Below are positions 10,065 through 19,228 of a stretch of 64,000 nt of DNA, one piece after another (position 1 is the first letter of the stretch; the number at the start of each line of letters is the position of its first letter). Under the pieces are notes generated by a model, which did not search any database, was not told where the DNA came from, and saw nothing but the letters and a program-made list of their open reading frames with translations. Source of the stretch: Pseudomonas brassicacearum subsp. neoaurantiaca. Lineage in GTDB: Bacteria; Pseudomonadota; Gammaproteobacteria; Pseudomonadales; Pseudomonadaceae. The position numbers were made by a program, and so were the translations under genes. The stretch lies in NCBI RefSeq assembly GCF_013608025.1, contig NZ_VDLV01000012.1:49770-113769 (forward strand), in the 5' to 3' direction.

Positions 10065-11687
10065 ATGAAACTCTGGCCCAAGCGCCTGACCAGGCTGCTG
10101 TGTGTCATCGTGGCCCTGTGCACAGTGCAGGTGCCCGTCAGCCTGGCCCAAGGCGAAACGCCCGCCGACCAATTGGTGGTGGGCATGAGCATGATCAACC
10201 TGTTGTCCCTCGACCCGGCCGCCGCGACGGGCCTGGAGGTTGCCGAGGTCAACGCCAACGTCTACGACATGCTCCTGGAGCAAGACGCGGCGCAGCCGGA
10301 CACGCTGATTCCCGCCCTGGCGAAAAGCTGGGAAATAAGCCCGGACCGTATGCGCCTGACCTTTCAACTACGCGACGACGTCCGCTTTCACTCCGGCGCG
10401 CCGCTCACTGCACAGGATGTCGCCTGGTCCTTGCAGCGCGTGGTCACCCTCAATCGCGCCTTGGCGTCGACCTGGAAGGCCTACGGTTTCACCGCCGAAA
10501 ACGTCGTCAAACTGATGCGCGCCGAAGGGCCACACACCTTTGTCATGGAGTTGCCGCGCAGCACCGATCCGTTGCTGGTGCTCAATACCTTGGCTACCTC
10601 GCCCAGTGCTTTCATCGTCGATCGCTCGGTGGCCTTGCAGCATCAGGTCGGTGACGATCAGGGCGCGGCGTGGCTGGCTACGCATACGGCCGGGTCCGGC
10701 GCGTTCAAGCTGGATATCTGGCGCGCCAACGACGTGATCCTGATGAGTCGCAACGATGACTATTGGCGCGGCGCGCCAAAGTTGCGCCGGGTGATCATGC
10801 GCAACATGACCGAATCTCAGGCCTTGCGCTTGATGGTCGAGCGCGGTGACCTGGATGTCGCTCGCGGCATGGCCGCCACCGATATCAAGGCCCTGGGCGC
10901 GGTCGATGAAGTGCACATCCAGAGCATCGCTCGCGGCACGCTGTACTACGTGGCGTTGAGCATGCAGCAGCCGCTGTTCCAGGATATCCGCGTGCGCCAG
11001 GCCATCCGCCTGTTGATCGACTACCAAGGCATCAACGACGTGGTGATGCCGCATTATGGCGTGATCAACCAGCGGCCGATGCAACTGGGTTTGCCGGCGC
11101 GGCTGGACGATCCGGGTTATCGCCTGGACGTGGCCAAGGCCAAGCGCCTACTGGCGGAGGCCGGCCACGCCGAAGGCTTCAAGGTGAGCATCCGCTCGCT
11201 GACCGATCCGCCGTTCATCAACATCGCCACCAGTCTGCAAGCGACGCTGGCCCAGGCGGGCATCCAGGCGACGATCATCACTGGCACCGGCAACCAGATC
11301 TACGGGGCGATGCGCGACCGCCAGTTCGACATCCTCGTCGGGCGCGGCGGTGGCGGGGCGGAGCGTCATCCGCATTCGAGCCTGCGGGCCCTGGTGTACA
11401 ACCCGGACAACCGCACCGAAGCCAAGTTGAGCAACTTCCAGGGCTGGCGCACCTCGTTCTTCGATCCGCAGCTCAACCAGTTGATCGAACAAGCCGAGCG
11501 CGAGCGCGACCCCGAGCGGCAGCGGCAAATGTACGCCCAGGTCCAGACCCTCTATGACCAACAAGCCGGAGCAATCATGCCGGTCTCGCAGATGGTCGAC
11601 GAGGTGGTGATCCATGCCGACGTGCGCAACTACATCGGCCACACCGCCGCCACCACGCGCCTTCGCGACGTCTACAAGCAGCGCTGA
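10065..11687 (+). CDS. ABC importer substrate-binding protein, peptide/opine family
   Basis: 540-aa extracytoplasmic solute-binding protein of family 5 (DppA/OppA-like), with a signal peptide cleaved near PVSLA-QGE (residue 28). Family features include LIPALAKSWEISPDRMRLTFQLRDDVRFHSGAPLTA split across strand pairs and the late VRQAIRLLIDYQGI segment. Family-5 receptors also bind oligosaccharides and opines; the neighbouring KdgM porin and sugar-acid dehydratase make a sugar derivative as likely as a peptide. Confidence 0.88.
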   Translation: MKLWPKRLTRLLCVIVALCTVQVPVSLAQGETPADQLVVGMSMINLLSLDPAAATGLEVAEVNANVYDMLLEQDAAQPDTLIPALAKSWEISPDRMRLTFQLRDDVRFHSGAPLTAQDVAWSLQRVVTLNRALASTWKAYGFTAENVVKLMRAEGPHTFVMELPRSTDPLLVLNTLATSPSAFIVDRSVALQHQVGDDQGAAWLATHTAGSGAFKLDIWRANDVILMSRNDDYWRGAPKLRRVIMRNMTESQALRLMVERGDLDVARGMAATDIKALGAVDEVHIQSIARGTLYYVALSMQQPLFQDIRVRQAIRLLIDYQGINDVVMPHYGVINQRPMQLGLPARLDDPGYRLDVAKAKRLLAEAGHAEGFKVSIRSLTDPPFINIATSLQATLAQAGIQATIITGTGNQIYGAMRDRQFDILVGRGGGGAERHPHSSLRALVYNPDNRTEAKLSNFQGWRTSFFDPQLNQLIEQAERERDPERQRQMYAQVQTLYDQQAGAIMPVSQMVDEVVIHADVRNYIGHTAATTRLRDVYKQR

Positions 11688-11721
11688 AATCGACGGCCAC
11701 ACGGCCAAGGCAGGAATGAAT

Positions 11722-12759
11722 ATGTCGACTGCATCCTTTTCAATCTGGACCACCCGGGCCGCTTCGGCGACCCGGCGCGGCGGCTCGGTGGCGGTAACGC
11801 TGCTCGGGTTGCTGCTGCTGACTTTCTTTATCGGACGGGTGATGCCGCTGGACCCGGTGCTGGCAATCGTCGGCCCGGACGCCGACGCTTCGGCCTATGC
11901 CCAGGTATACAAAGAGCTGGGCCTGGACAAGCCGTTGTGGACCCAATTCGCGATCTACCTCGGCGACCTGGTCCACGGTGATTTCGGCATGGCCTTGCTG
12001 ACCGGCAATCCGGTCATCACCGACATTGCCAGGGTGTTCCCGGCGACGTTGGAACTGGCGACCCTGGCCATTCTGTTCGGCGTGTTGGCGGGCTTGCCGC
12101 TGGGTGTCTACGCGGCGACTCACCAAGGCCGTGCCGGTGATCATGTCGCGCGGCTGATCACGCTGTTCGGCTATTCCACGCCGATTTTCTGGATCGGCAT
12201 GATGGCTTTCCTGGTGTTCTACGCCTGGTTGGGTTGGGCCGGTGGTGTCGGGCGGATCGGCCTGGCTTACGACGGGTTGATTCCGACACACACCGGGCTG
12301 CTGCTGATCGACACCGCTTGGTCCGGCGATTGGGAAGCCTTTCGCAGCGCCCTGCGGCACATCCTGCTGCCGGCGGTGATCCTCAGTTTCAACTCGGTCG
12401 CCTACATCAGCCGCATGACCCGCAGCTTCATGCTCGAGCAACTGTCCCAGGAATACATCATTACCGCGCGGGTCAAGGGCTTGTCCCAACGCAAGATCGT
12501 GTGGGGCCACGCCTTCGGCAACATCCGCGTGCAACTGCTGACGATTGTTGCGCTGGCCTACGGCGGTTTGCTCGAGGGCTCGGTGCTGATTGAAACCGTC
12601 TTCGCCTGGCCAGGCTTCGGGCAGTACCTGACGAGCAGTCTGTTGCTCGGCGACATGAACGCGGTGATGGCTTGCGTGCTGTTGATCGGCCTCATCTTCG
12701 TGACGCTGAACCTGATCAGCGACGCGCTCTACAAGATCTTCGACCCGAGGACTCGCTAA
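11722..12759 (+). CDS. ABC importer permease 1, DppB type
   Basis: 345-aa inner-membrane permease. I chose the ATG of MSTASFSIWTTRAAS because AGGA lies six bases upstream; the ATG six bases earlier has no room for a ribosome-binding site. Six hydrophobic segments and the EAA-loop ARVKGLSQRKIVWGHAFGN, which contacts the ATPase, are visible. It ends in TAATG, sharing one base with the next permease start. Confidence 0.9.
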   Translation: MSTASFSIWTTRAASATRRGGSVAVTLLGLLLLTFFIGRVMPLDPVLAIVGPDADASAYAQVYKELGLDKPLWTQFAIYLGDLVHGDFGMALLTGNPVITDIARVFPATLELATLAILFGVLAGLPLGVYAATHQGRAGDHVARLITLFGYSTPIFWIGMMAFLVFYAWLGWAGGVGRIGLAYDGLIPTHTGLLLIDTAWSGDWEAFRSALRHILLPAVILSFNSVAYISRMTRSFMLEQLSQEYIITARVKGLSQRKIVWGHAFGNIRVQLLTIVALAYGGLLEGSVLIETVFAWPGFGQYLTSSLLLGDMNAVMACVLLIGLIFVTLNLISDALYKIFDPRTR

Positions 12760-13667
12760 TGAACCTGCCCCTTGCTTCCAGCGCAGCCGGCAGTGCCGCG
12801 CTGCCCGCATCAAGTACGGCTGCACTGGTCGCCAGCGCCGCCCGGCTGCTGCGATTCCTGCTGCGCAACCCGATGACGTTTGCCGGCCTGGTCGTCGTAT
12901 CGACGCTGATCCTTGTCGCAGTCTTCGCGCCCTGGATCGCCGGCCACGATCCCCTGTTGCAGAACCTTGCCGGCGCGTTGCAAGCACCCAGCAGCGCGCA
13001 TTGGTTCGGCACTGACGAATACGGTCGCGATGTGTTCGCCCGGCTGGTGTATGGCTCGCGTATCACGCTGTACATCGTCTTGCTGGTGACGGTGATCGTA
13101 GGGCCCATCGGCCTGTTGGTCGGCACGGTTTCCGGTTACTTCGGCGGTTGGGTCGACAGCCTGTTCATGCGCATCACCGACATCTTCATCTCGTTCCCCA
13201 GCCTGGTGTTGGCGCTGGCCTTCATCGCCGCCCTCGGCCCGGGCCTGGAGCATGCGGTGATCGCCATCGCACTCACTGCCTGGCCGCCGATTGCCCGGCT
13301 CGCCCGTGCCGAAACACTGCCGCTGCGCAACGCAGACTTCGTCGTCGCGGTTCAACTCCAAGGTGCGTCGAGCACCCGGATCATCCTGCGCCACATCATT
13401 CCGATGTGCCTGTCGTCAGTGATCATCCGCCTGACCATGAACATGGCGAGCATCATCCTAACGGCCGCCGCCCTGGGCTTTCTTGGCCTCGGCGCCCAGG
13501 CACCGTTGCCGGAGTGGGGCGCGATGATCTCCACCGGGCGGCGCTACATGCTCGAAAGTTGGTGGCTGGTGGCGGCGCCCGGTGCGGCGATCATGCTGGT
13601 GAGCCTGGCCTTCAACCTGTTGGGTGACGGCTTGCGCGATGTCCTCGACCCCCGCAGCCAATCCTGA
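12759..13667 (+). CDS. ABC importer permease 2, DppC type
   Basis: 302-aa inner-membrane permease. The start ATG shares its A with the stop of the upstream permease. The N-terminal DppC-type motif GTDEYGRDVFARLVYGSR follows the first helix, and the EAA loop reads VQLQGASSTRIILRHIIPM. It pairs with the DppB-type subunit to form the transmembrane channel. Confidence 0.9.
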   Translation: MNLPLASSAAGSAALPASSTAALVASAARLLRFLLRNPMTFAGLVVVSTLILVAVFAPWIAGHDPLLQNLAGALQAPSSAHWFGTDEYGRDVFARLVYGSRITLYIVLLVTVIVGPIGLLVGTVSGYFGGWVDSLFMRITDIFISFPSLVLALAFIAALGPGLEHAVIAIALTAWPPIARLARAETLPLRNADFVVAVQLQGASSTRIILRHIIPMCLSSVIIRLTMNMASIILTAAALGFLGLGAQAPLPEWGAMISTGRRYMLESWWLVAAPGAAIMLVSLAFNLLGDGLRDVLDPRSQS

Positions 13668-13677
13668 GGAAAGTCCC

Positions 13678-14517
13678 ATGACTGAGATAAAACTGGCCGT
13701 ACAGGATCTGTGCGTGGAGTTTCGCAATGCGGGCAAAACGTCACTGGCGGTGCGTGACGTGTCGTTCACCTTGGGCAGGGAAAAACTCGCCATCGTCGGC
13801 GAATCCGGCTCGGGCAAATCCACCGTGGGCCGCAGCCTTTTGCGTCTGCATCCGCCGACGGCGCGGGTCACCGCCAAGACCCTGCGCTTCGCCGATATCG
13901 ACTTGCTGAGCGCCAGCGAAAAGCAGATCCAGGCGATTCGCGGCGCGCGCATGTCGATGATCATGCAAGACCCGAAATACTCACTGAACCCAGTGGTGCG
14001 CGTTGGCGAACAAATCGCCGAAGCCTACCTCGCCCATCACAAGGTGCCCCATCGCGAAGCCCGGGACCGGGCGCTGGACATGCTCGCCAAGGTGCACATC
14101 CGTGATCCTCGGCGGGTCTATGACCTGTACCCCCACGAAGTTTCGGGCGGCATGGGCCAGCGGATCATGATCGCCATGATGGTCATCACCGATCCCCGGG
14201 TGATCATTGCCGACGAACCCACTTCGGCGCTGGACGTGTCGGTGCGCCGGCAGGTGCTCAACGTGCTGGAAGAGTTGGTCAGCGAGCGTGACCTCGGGCT
14301 GATTTTCATCAGCCACGACCTGAACCTGGTGCGGCATTTCTGCGACCGCGTGCTGGTGATGTACGCCGGCCGCGTGGTCGAGTCGATCGCCGCCGCCGAC
14401 CTGGATAACGCCACCCATCCCTACACCCAAGGCCTGTTGGCCGCATTGCCCAGCCTGGACCATCCGCGCGCCACGCTGCCGGTGTTGCAGCGCGACCCAC
14501 ATTGGTTGAACCCTTGA
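13678..14517 (+). CDS. ABC importer ATPase 1, DppD type
   Basis: 279-aa nucleotide-binding subunit. Walker A is GESGSGKST, the signature is VSGGMGQR and Walker B with the D-loop is IIADEPTSALDV; the C-terminal extension THPYTQGLLAALPS is typical of peptide-type importers. GAGGAAAG precedes the ATG. It is normally a heterodimer partner of the next ATPase. Confidence 0.92.
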   Translation: MTEIKLAVQDLCVEFRNAGKTSLAVRDVSFTLGREKLAIVGESGSGKSTVGRSLLRLHPPTARVTAKTLRFADIDLLSASEKQIQAIRGARMSMIMQDPKYSLNPVVRVGEQIAEAYLAHHKVPHREARDRALDMLAKVHIRDPRRVYDLYPHEVSGGMGQRIMIAMMVITDPRVIIADEPTSALDVSVRRQVLNVLEELVSERDLGLIFISHDLNLVRHFCDRVLVMYAGRVVESIAAADLDNATHPYTQGLLAALPSLDHPRATLPVLQRDPHWLNP

Positions 14518-14527
14518 GGAGCCTGTC

Positions 14528-15295
14528 ATGAGCATGATCGAAATCACCGGCCTGAACCTCAGTTTTGGCACGGGTGCGGCACTGAACGCGGTATTGCACG
14601 ACGTCCATTTGAGCGTTGCCGAAGGTGAGGCATTCGGCCTGGTGGGGGAGTCCGGTTCGGGCAAGACCACGGTGCTGCGTTGCCTGGCCGGACAGTACCA
14701 GCACTGGACCGGACAACTGCAAATCGCCGGTCGGGCGGTGACGCGCAAGCTGCCGCTGGACCACTACCGCACCGTGCAAATGGTCTTCCAGGACCCGTAC
14801 GCCTCGCTGCATCCGCGCTACACCATCGACGCCGCTTTGCAGGAGCCACTGCGCATTCATGGCATCGATGGGCGTGGGCAAAAGGTCAGCGAGATCCTGC
14901 GCAAGGTCGGCTTGAATGACAGCTTTCGCTTTCGTTATCCGCATCAATTGTCCGGCGGCCAGCGCCAGCGCGTGGCGATTGCCCGGGCGCTGATCCTGCG
15001 CCCTCGGGTGTTGCTGCTGGACGAGCCGACCTCGGCGCTCGACGTCTCGGTGCAGGCGGAAATCCTCAATCTGTTGGCCGAACTGCGCCGCCAGGAAGGG
15101 CTGACTTATTTGATGGTTACCCACGACCTGGCCGTCGTTGCACATCTGTGCGATCGGCTGGCGGTGATGCAGCAGGGCAGGGTGGTGGAAACCCTAGACA
15201 GTCATCTATTGGCAAGCGATGGCGCCACCCACGACTACACCCGTTTGCTGGTGCAAGCCAGCCGCGACATACAACGAATACCTATCGCCGTCTGA
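14528..15295 (+). CDS. ABC importer ATPase 2, DppF type
   Basis: 255-aa nucleotide-binding subunit with Walker A GESGSGKTT, signature LSGGQRQR and Walker B LLLDEPTSALDV. A GAGG site precedes the start ten bases after the DppD-type stop. It is somewhat shorter than DppF because the C-terminal extension is brief. It completes a five-gene importer: receptor, two permeases, two ATPases. Confidence 0.92.
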   Translation: MSMIEITGLNLSFGTGAALNAVLHDVHLSVAEGEAFGLVGESGSGKTTVLRCLAGQYQHWTGQLQIAGRAVTRKLPLDHYRTVQMVFQDPYASLHPRYTIDAALQEPLRIHGIDGRGQKVSEILRKVGLNDSFRFRYPHQLSGGQRQRVAIARALILRPRVLLLDEPTSALDVSVQAEILNLLAELRRQEGLTYLMVTHDLAVVAHLCDRLAVMQQGRVVETLDSHLLASDGATHDYTRLLVQASRDIQRIPIAV

Positions 15296-15424
15296 AGTAA
15301 CCAAACCGCTGTAGCTGTTTTAAACCGCAGAACTCGTTGAACCGCACGTTTCAATGCGCAAACGCGCTCGCCTGCGATTTGGCGTTAACCCAACTAACGA
15401 TTTCAACCAACAAGAATAAAAAAC

Positions 15425-16147
15425 ATGAAAAAGACCCTCGTCGTTTTGTCGATCGCTTCATTGTTCACTTCGGTTTTCGCCCAGGCCGATACCGGTTATA
15501 TAAACGTTCGCCATCAATACGCAGAGAAGACCCGCATGCACGCCGACCGCGCAAAGTTCGGCATCAGGCTGGATAACGGTGTGGGCCTGGAAGGCGAACT
15601 CAAATACAAGACCGCCGGTGACCGGGAAGACGTCGCCTTCGACAACACCGTCGGCAGCGGCCATGAATTTACCGTCAACTACCAGCACAAGATCGACGAT
15701 CGCTGGACGCTGACGCCTTCGTTCGCGATGGAAAGCGATGAGGAATCCACCACCTACAAGATGGGCATGCGCCTGGGCTATAAGATCACCAAGGAACTGA
15801 GCATCGCCGGTCGCTACCGTTACGATTCATCCAAGCTCGACCGCGACAAGGTCGATCGCGACGTGCCGGACAATGCCCAGGACGACCAGACGATCCATCG
15901 CTACGACGTCTACATCAACTACGCGGATCAAGGGCCGTGGGCGTATGAATATCAACTGACTTATTTCGACGCCGATTACATCCGCTACAACGGCGGCACC
16001 GATGACTATGAGCAGAATGCCGTGGTCAAGTACAAGTGGGATAAGCGTTGGGCACCGTTTTTCGAAGTCGGTGATATCAAGGTCAACTCGGTGGACAGCG
16101 ATCGGCAACTGCGGTTGCGGGTGGGCATTCAGTACAACTTTTTCTGA
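15425..16147 (+). CDS. KdgM-family outer-membrane porin
   Basis: 240-aa protein with a signal peptide (cleavage near VFAQA-DTGY, residue 21) and alternating amphipathic strands ending in a C-terminal aromatic (VGIQYNFF), as in outer-membrane beta-barrels. The opening YINVRHQYAEKTRMHADRAK and the overall pattern match the KdgM family of small oligogalacturonate porins. It sits directly after the ABC importer, giving an outer-membrane entry for an acidic sugar or oligosaccharide. Confidence 0.82.
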   Translation: MKKTLVVLSIASLFTSVFAQADTGYINVRHQYAEKTRMHADRAKFGIRLDNGVGLEGELKYKTAGDREDVAFDNTVGSGHEFTVNYQHKIDDRWTLTPSFAMESDEESTTYKMGMRLGYKITKELSIAGRYRYDSSKLDRDKVDRDVPDNAQDDQTIHRYDVYINYADQGPWAYEYQLTYFDADYIRYNGGTDDYEQNAVVKYKWDKRWAPFFEVGDIKVNSVDSDRQLRLRVGIQYNFF

Positions 16148-16179
16148 GTTGTGGGAGAGGTAGTCAACACTGAATAAAA

Positions 16180-16270
16180 CTGTGGGAGCGAGCTTGCTCG
16201 CGATAGCGGTCTGCCTGTGCCGATGATATTGGATGTGCCGCCGCCTTCGCGAGCAAGCTCGCTCCCACAG
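16180..16270. repeat. REP pair, family A
   Basis: Two facing copies of the GTGGGAGCGAGCTTGCTCGC element with about 30 bases between them, downstream of the porin gene and downstream of the convergent regulator gene. Confidence 0.85.
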
Positions 16271-16324
16271 GGGGCGGTGGAGGATACAAATGCTGTGGTC
16301 ACTGCAGCCACAAAACTGCGGGGG

Positions 16325-17068
16325 TTACTCGTTGTAGAACGCCTGGCGTTGTTGGGTTTCACACAGGCGCATGCGGCTGTTGCTCAAGTGCAGGTACATG
16401 GCCGCCCGCGCCGCGTCGACGTTGCGACTGGCGATGGCATCGAAAATCTGCTGATGTTCGGCATTGATCCCCTGCAGGTAGGCACTGCGATCACTTTGTC
16501 CCGAATAGGCGGAGTTCATCCGGGTACGCGGGATCAGCTTCGTGCCCAGGTGCTTCATGATGTCGATCAGGTAGTAATTGCCGGCCGCCTTGGCGATCTT
16601 CAGGTGGAACTGGAAATCGGCATTGATCGTGGTGCCGGATTTCTCAGGCCCTTGTAACAACGCGTCCAGCGCCTGGGCCAGTTCGGCCAGGGCTTCGGGC
16701 GTGGCGCGTTCGGCGGCCATGCCGGCGGCCTGTACTTCCAGGCTCAGGCGAAACTCCAGCAAATTGAGCACGTCGGACAACGTGGCAATCGTCGCCGGCC
16801 CGAGGGTAAAACCTTCCGGCGCCGGCATGTCCAGCACAAAAGTGCCGACGCCATGGCGCGTCTCCACCAGCCCTGCGGCCTGCAAACGCGACAACGCTTC
16901 GCGCACCACCGAACGGCTGACGCCTTCGGCTTCCATGATGTGCACTTCGGTGGGGAGCTTTTCGCCGCATTTCAGGATGCCGTCACGCATGCGCTGGGCA
17001 AAACGGTCGACCAGTGTTTCGGCGAGGCGGCGCGGCTTGTTCAATGGAGATAACGCTTGATCCGTCAT
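16325..17068 (-). CDS. FadR-type GntR regulator with FCD domain
   Basis: 247-aa transcription factor. The winged helix-turn-helix (about residues 12-78) contains LPTEVHIMEAEGVSRSVVREALSRLQAAGLVETRHGVGTFVL. The all-helical FCD effector domain follows, with the D-x3-H metal motif in ADFQFHLKI and later His in NAEHQQIF and YLHL. FCD domains bind carboxylates such as sugar acids, so control of the 8.8-16.1 kb locus is plausible. It is transcribed away from its paralogue at 17165. Confidence 0.88.
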   Translation of the reverse strand: MTDQALSPLNKPRRLAETLVDRFAQRMRDGILKCGEKLPTEVHIMEAEGVSRSVVREALSRLQAAGLVETRHGVGTFVLDMPAPEGFTLGPATIATLSDVLNLLEFRLSLEVQAAGMAAERATPEALAELAQALDALLQGPEKSGTTINADFQFHLKIAKAAGNYYLIDIMKHLGTKLIPRTRMNSAYSGQSDRSAYLQGINAEHQQIFDAIASRNVDAARAAMYLHLSNSRMRLCETQQRQAFYNE

Positions 17069-17092
17069 CGGCGTGCTCTAGTGTGATCAGCG

Positions 17093-17135
17093 GGCATTAT
17101 AGTGAGTTTTGGCGCAAGGTCGCGGCTATAATGCC
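17093..17135. promoter_or_regulatory. Mirrored divergent promoter of the two FadR-type genes
   Basis: GGCATTATAG (17093-17102) and CTATAATGCC (17126-17135) are exact reverse complements separated by 23 bases. Each contains a TATAAT -10 hexamer, one per strand, one for each regulator gene. I see no good -35 hexamers at standard spacing, so activation or mutual control by a regulator is possible. Confidence 0.55.
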
Positions 17136-17164
17136 GCGATCGTCTGGCTTGATGGATAGGTGCA

Positions 17165-17878
17165 ATGGAGCGTGTCACAACCGATCGACGCCTGAGCATG
17201 ACTCAGCAACTGGTGGTCGACCTGACGCAGCAGATACTCGCCGGCGAGCTGCCCGCGGGCAGCAAGTTGCCGACCGAACAGGTGATCATCAAGGAGCGCG
17301 GCGTCAGTCGCACCGTAGTGCGTGAAGCCATGTCCCGGCTTCAGGCCGAAGGTTTGGTCGAGACGCGCCATGGCATCGGCACCTTCGTGGTCGACACCGC
17401 CCGACCGGGGGATTTCCAGGGCAGCAAACACGTCAAGGGCGGCGCCTACGATGCACTGGCCGTCATCGAACTGCGCCTGAGCCTGGAAGTGGAAGCCGCC
17501 GGCATCGCCGCGCAACGGGCTACGCCGGAGCAGCTGCTGGCCATGCGTGAAGCGCTCGATGCGGCGAATGCAATTGACCCATCGGATGACGAAAGCTCCC
17601 GGGCCGATTTTGAATTTCATCTGCAGATCGCCCAATGCACCGGCAACAATTTCTTCATCGATGCCATGGCCCATGTCGGCAATACATTGATCGCCGTCGT
17701 GCAACAGGCCGGACCGGCGGTGACGGAGGAAAACCGAGCGTTGGTGATGCGTGAGCGCGAGCAGATCTACGCCGCGTTGGCGCGACATGACGGGGAAGCA
17801 GCGCGGGCTTCGATGCGGTTGCATTTGATCAACATGCAGCAGCGGGTCCGGGGTGTGGTGGAGCTGACGGCGCAATAA
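17165..17878 (+). CDS. FadR-type GntR regulator with FCD domain, paralogue
   Basis: 237-aa transcription factor related to the divergent neighbour. The DNA-binding part reads LPTEQVIIKERGVSRTVVREAMSRLQAEGLVETRHGIGTFVV. In the FCD domain the D-x3-H motif (ADFEFHLQI) is kept, but where the neighbour has AEHQQIF this protein has RERELQ-like REREQIY, so one metal-ligand His is replaced by Arg. Ligand sensing may therefore differ from the paralogue. Confidence 0.87.
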   Translation: MERVTTDRRLSMTQQLVVDLTQQILAGELPAGSKLPTEQVIIKERGVSRTVVREAMSRLQAEGLVETRHGIGTFVVDTARPGDFQGSKHVKGGAYDALAVIELRLSLEVEAAGIAAQRATPEQLLAMREALDAANAIDPSDDESSRADFEFHLQIAQCTGNNFFIDAMAHVGNTLIAVVQQAGPAVTEENRALVMREREQIYAALARHDGEAARASMRLHLINMQQRVRGVVELTAQ

Positions 17879-17894
17879 CTTCCACCACTGCCCC

Positions 17895-17981
17895 CTGTGG
17901 GAGCGAGCTTGCTCGCGAAGACGGCGGCACAGTCAACATCACCGCTTCAGACAGACCGCCATCGCGAGCAAGCCCCCACAG
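17895..17981. repeat. REP pair, family A, right copy shortened
   Basis: Left element is complete; the right, facing copy reads GCGAGCAAGCCCCCACAG and lacks about four bases of the normal hairpin arm. Confidence 0.8.
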
Positions 17982-18004
17982 GGGCCGCAGCCGCCAGTCG
18001 AAGC

Positions 18005-18425
18005 TCAAGGCTCCAGTACAGGCCCCTTCAACTCGATCTGGTTGCCATCCGGATCGAAGCAGTAAATCGACCAACCCTTGCCCTCCGCGCCATAGCACAT
18101 CTGCGCTTTCTCAACCTCCAGGCCGGCTGAAGCCAAATACGCAAGCAGGGCGGGTTCATCAAACGGCTCGATACGCAGGCAGAGGTGACCAACATTATGT
18201 CCCTGTTTACCCGCCGCCGGCCCACCCTGGCAACCGAGAGGCCCGTCGACAGCCACCAAATCAATCATCGAAATACCAGTACGTACCCAGATGCAGCATG
18301 CCAAGATCGTCCCGACGTTTCCTGAGCTCGCAACCGAGCACCGACGTATAAAAAGCGAGGCTGCGCTCGAGGTCTTTTACGCGCAGGACAATGTGGTCGA
18401 TACGTTGAATCGTGAAGTTCTTCAT
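18005..18425 (-). pseudogene. VOC-family gene broken by a 4-bp tandem duplication
   Basis: Paralogue of the VOC gene at 8156-8572. Translation from the ATG at 18425 gives MKNFTIQRIDHIVLRVKDLE and continues in frame up to MLHLG, then shifts and stops. At 18279-18286 the plus strand reads GTACGTAC. Removing one GTAC restores LGTGISMIDLVAVDGPLG, which continues to the normal C terminus ELKGPVLEP, and restores the paralogue's exact length (421 minus 4 equals 417 bases). Either a recent frameshift or a sequencing error. Confidence 0.85.
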
Positions 18426-18554
18426 ACAGGCCTCATGTGCTCAGTGCCGCATTGTTTATTGCCACAGGAATTCCACACGCTATCCGGGCTTCTGATACCG
18501 TGCAAAAAACATGATTTGGAGAATGGCATAAGCATTAAGGCTCCACGTATCTTT

Positions 18555-19220
18555 ATGATCCACGCCACCCCCTTGGCGATCGAGCCCGTCACGGCGGCTT
18601 TTGCCCAGCATTGGCCGCAGGCGCGGATCGTCAATCTGCTCGAAGACTCGTTGCCCCAGGACCGGGTGCAGGAAGGCGAGTTGAGCGCGAACATGAAGAC
18701 GCGTTTCCTGACGTTGTCCCACTACGCCGTACAAAGCGCAGCGGATGCCATTCTGTTTACCTGCTCGGCGTTTGGCGATGCCATCGACCTGGTTAAACCC
18801 GAGGTGACCATCCCGGTGCTCAAGCCGAACGAAGCGATGATCGAACAGGCACTGAAACAGGCATCGCGCATTGCCGTGCTCGCGACGTTCGAGCCCACCA
18901 TTACGTCGATGATGCCCGAGTTCAAACAAGCGGCAGCGCTCAACGGTCGCGCGGTGGAGGTGGTGCCTTATTTCGTTCCGGGCGCATTGCAGGCGCTGAA
19001 TGACGGCAACCAAGAGGCTCACGATGCCGCCATCGCGGATATGGCCGCCCGGGTCGAGGGCTGCGACCTGATCTGCTTCGCCCAGTTTTCAATGATGCGT
19101 GCCGCTGGGCAGGCCCAGGCCCGCTCCGGTCTACCAGTGCTGACCACGCCTGACAGCGCGGTGCTGGCGCTGCGCAAGTTGTTCCAAACGGATGCTTTCG
19201 TTTTTCCCCAGGATGGATGA
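18555..19220 (+). CDS. Asp/Glu/hydantoin racemase-family protein
   Basis: About 221-aa cytoplasmic protein of the aspartate/glutamate racemase fold. Two cysteines stand where the catalytic pair is expected: ILFTCSAFGDAID in the first half and DLICFAQFSM in the second. The first ATG in a sensible position is MIHATPLAIEP; family members usually have five to eight residues more (here SIKAPRIF), so a non-ATG start slightly upstream is possible. The stop nearly abuts the following isomerase gene, suggesting co-transcription. Confidence 0.72.
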   Translation: MIHATPLAIEPVTAAFAQHWPQARIVNLLEDSLPQDRVQEGELSANMKTRFLTLSHYAVQSAADAILFTCSAFGDAIDLVKPEVTIPVLKPNEAMIEQALKQASRIAVLATFEPTITSMMPEFKQAAALNGRAVEVVPYFVPGALQALNDGNQEAHDAAIADMAARVEGCDLICFAQFSMMRAAGQAQARSGLPVLTTPDSAVLALRKLFQTDAFVFPQDG

Positions 19221-19228
19221 TTTACCCA

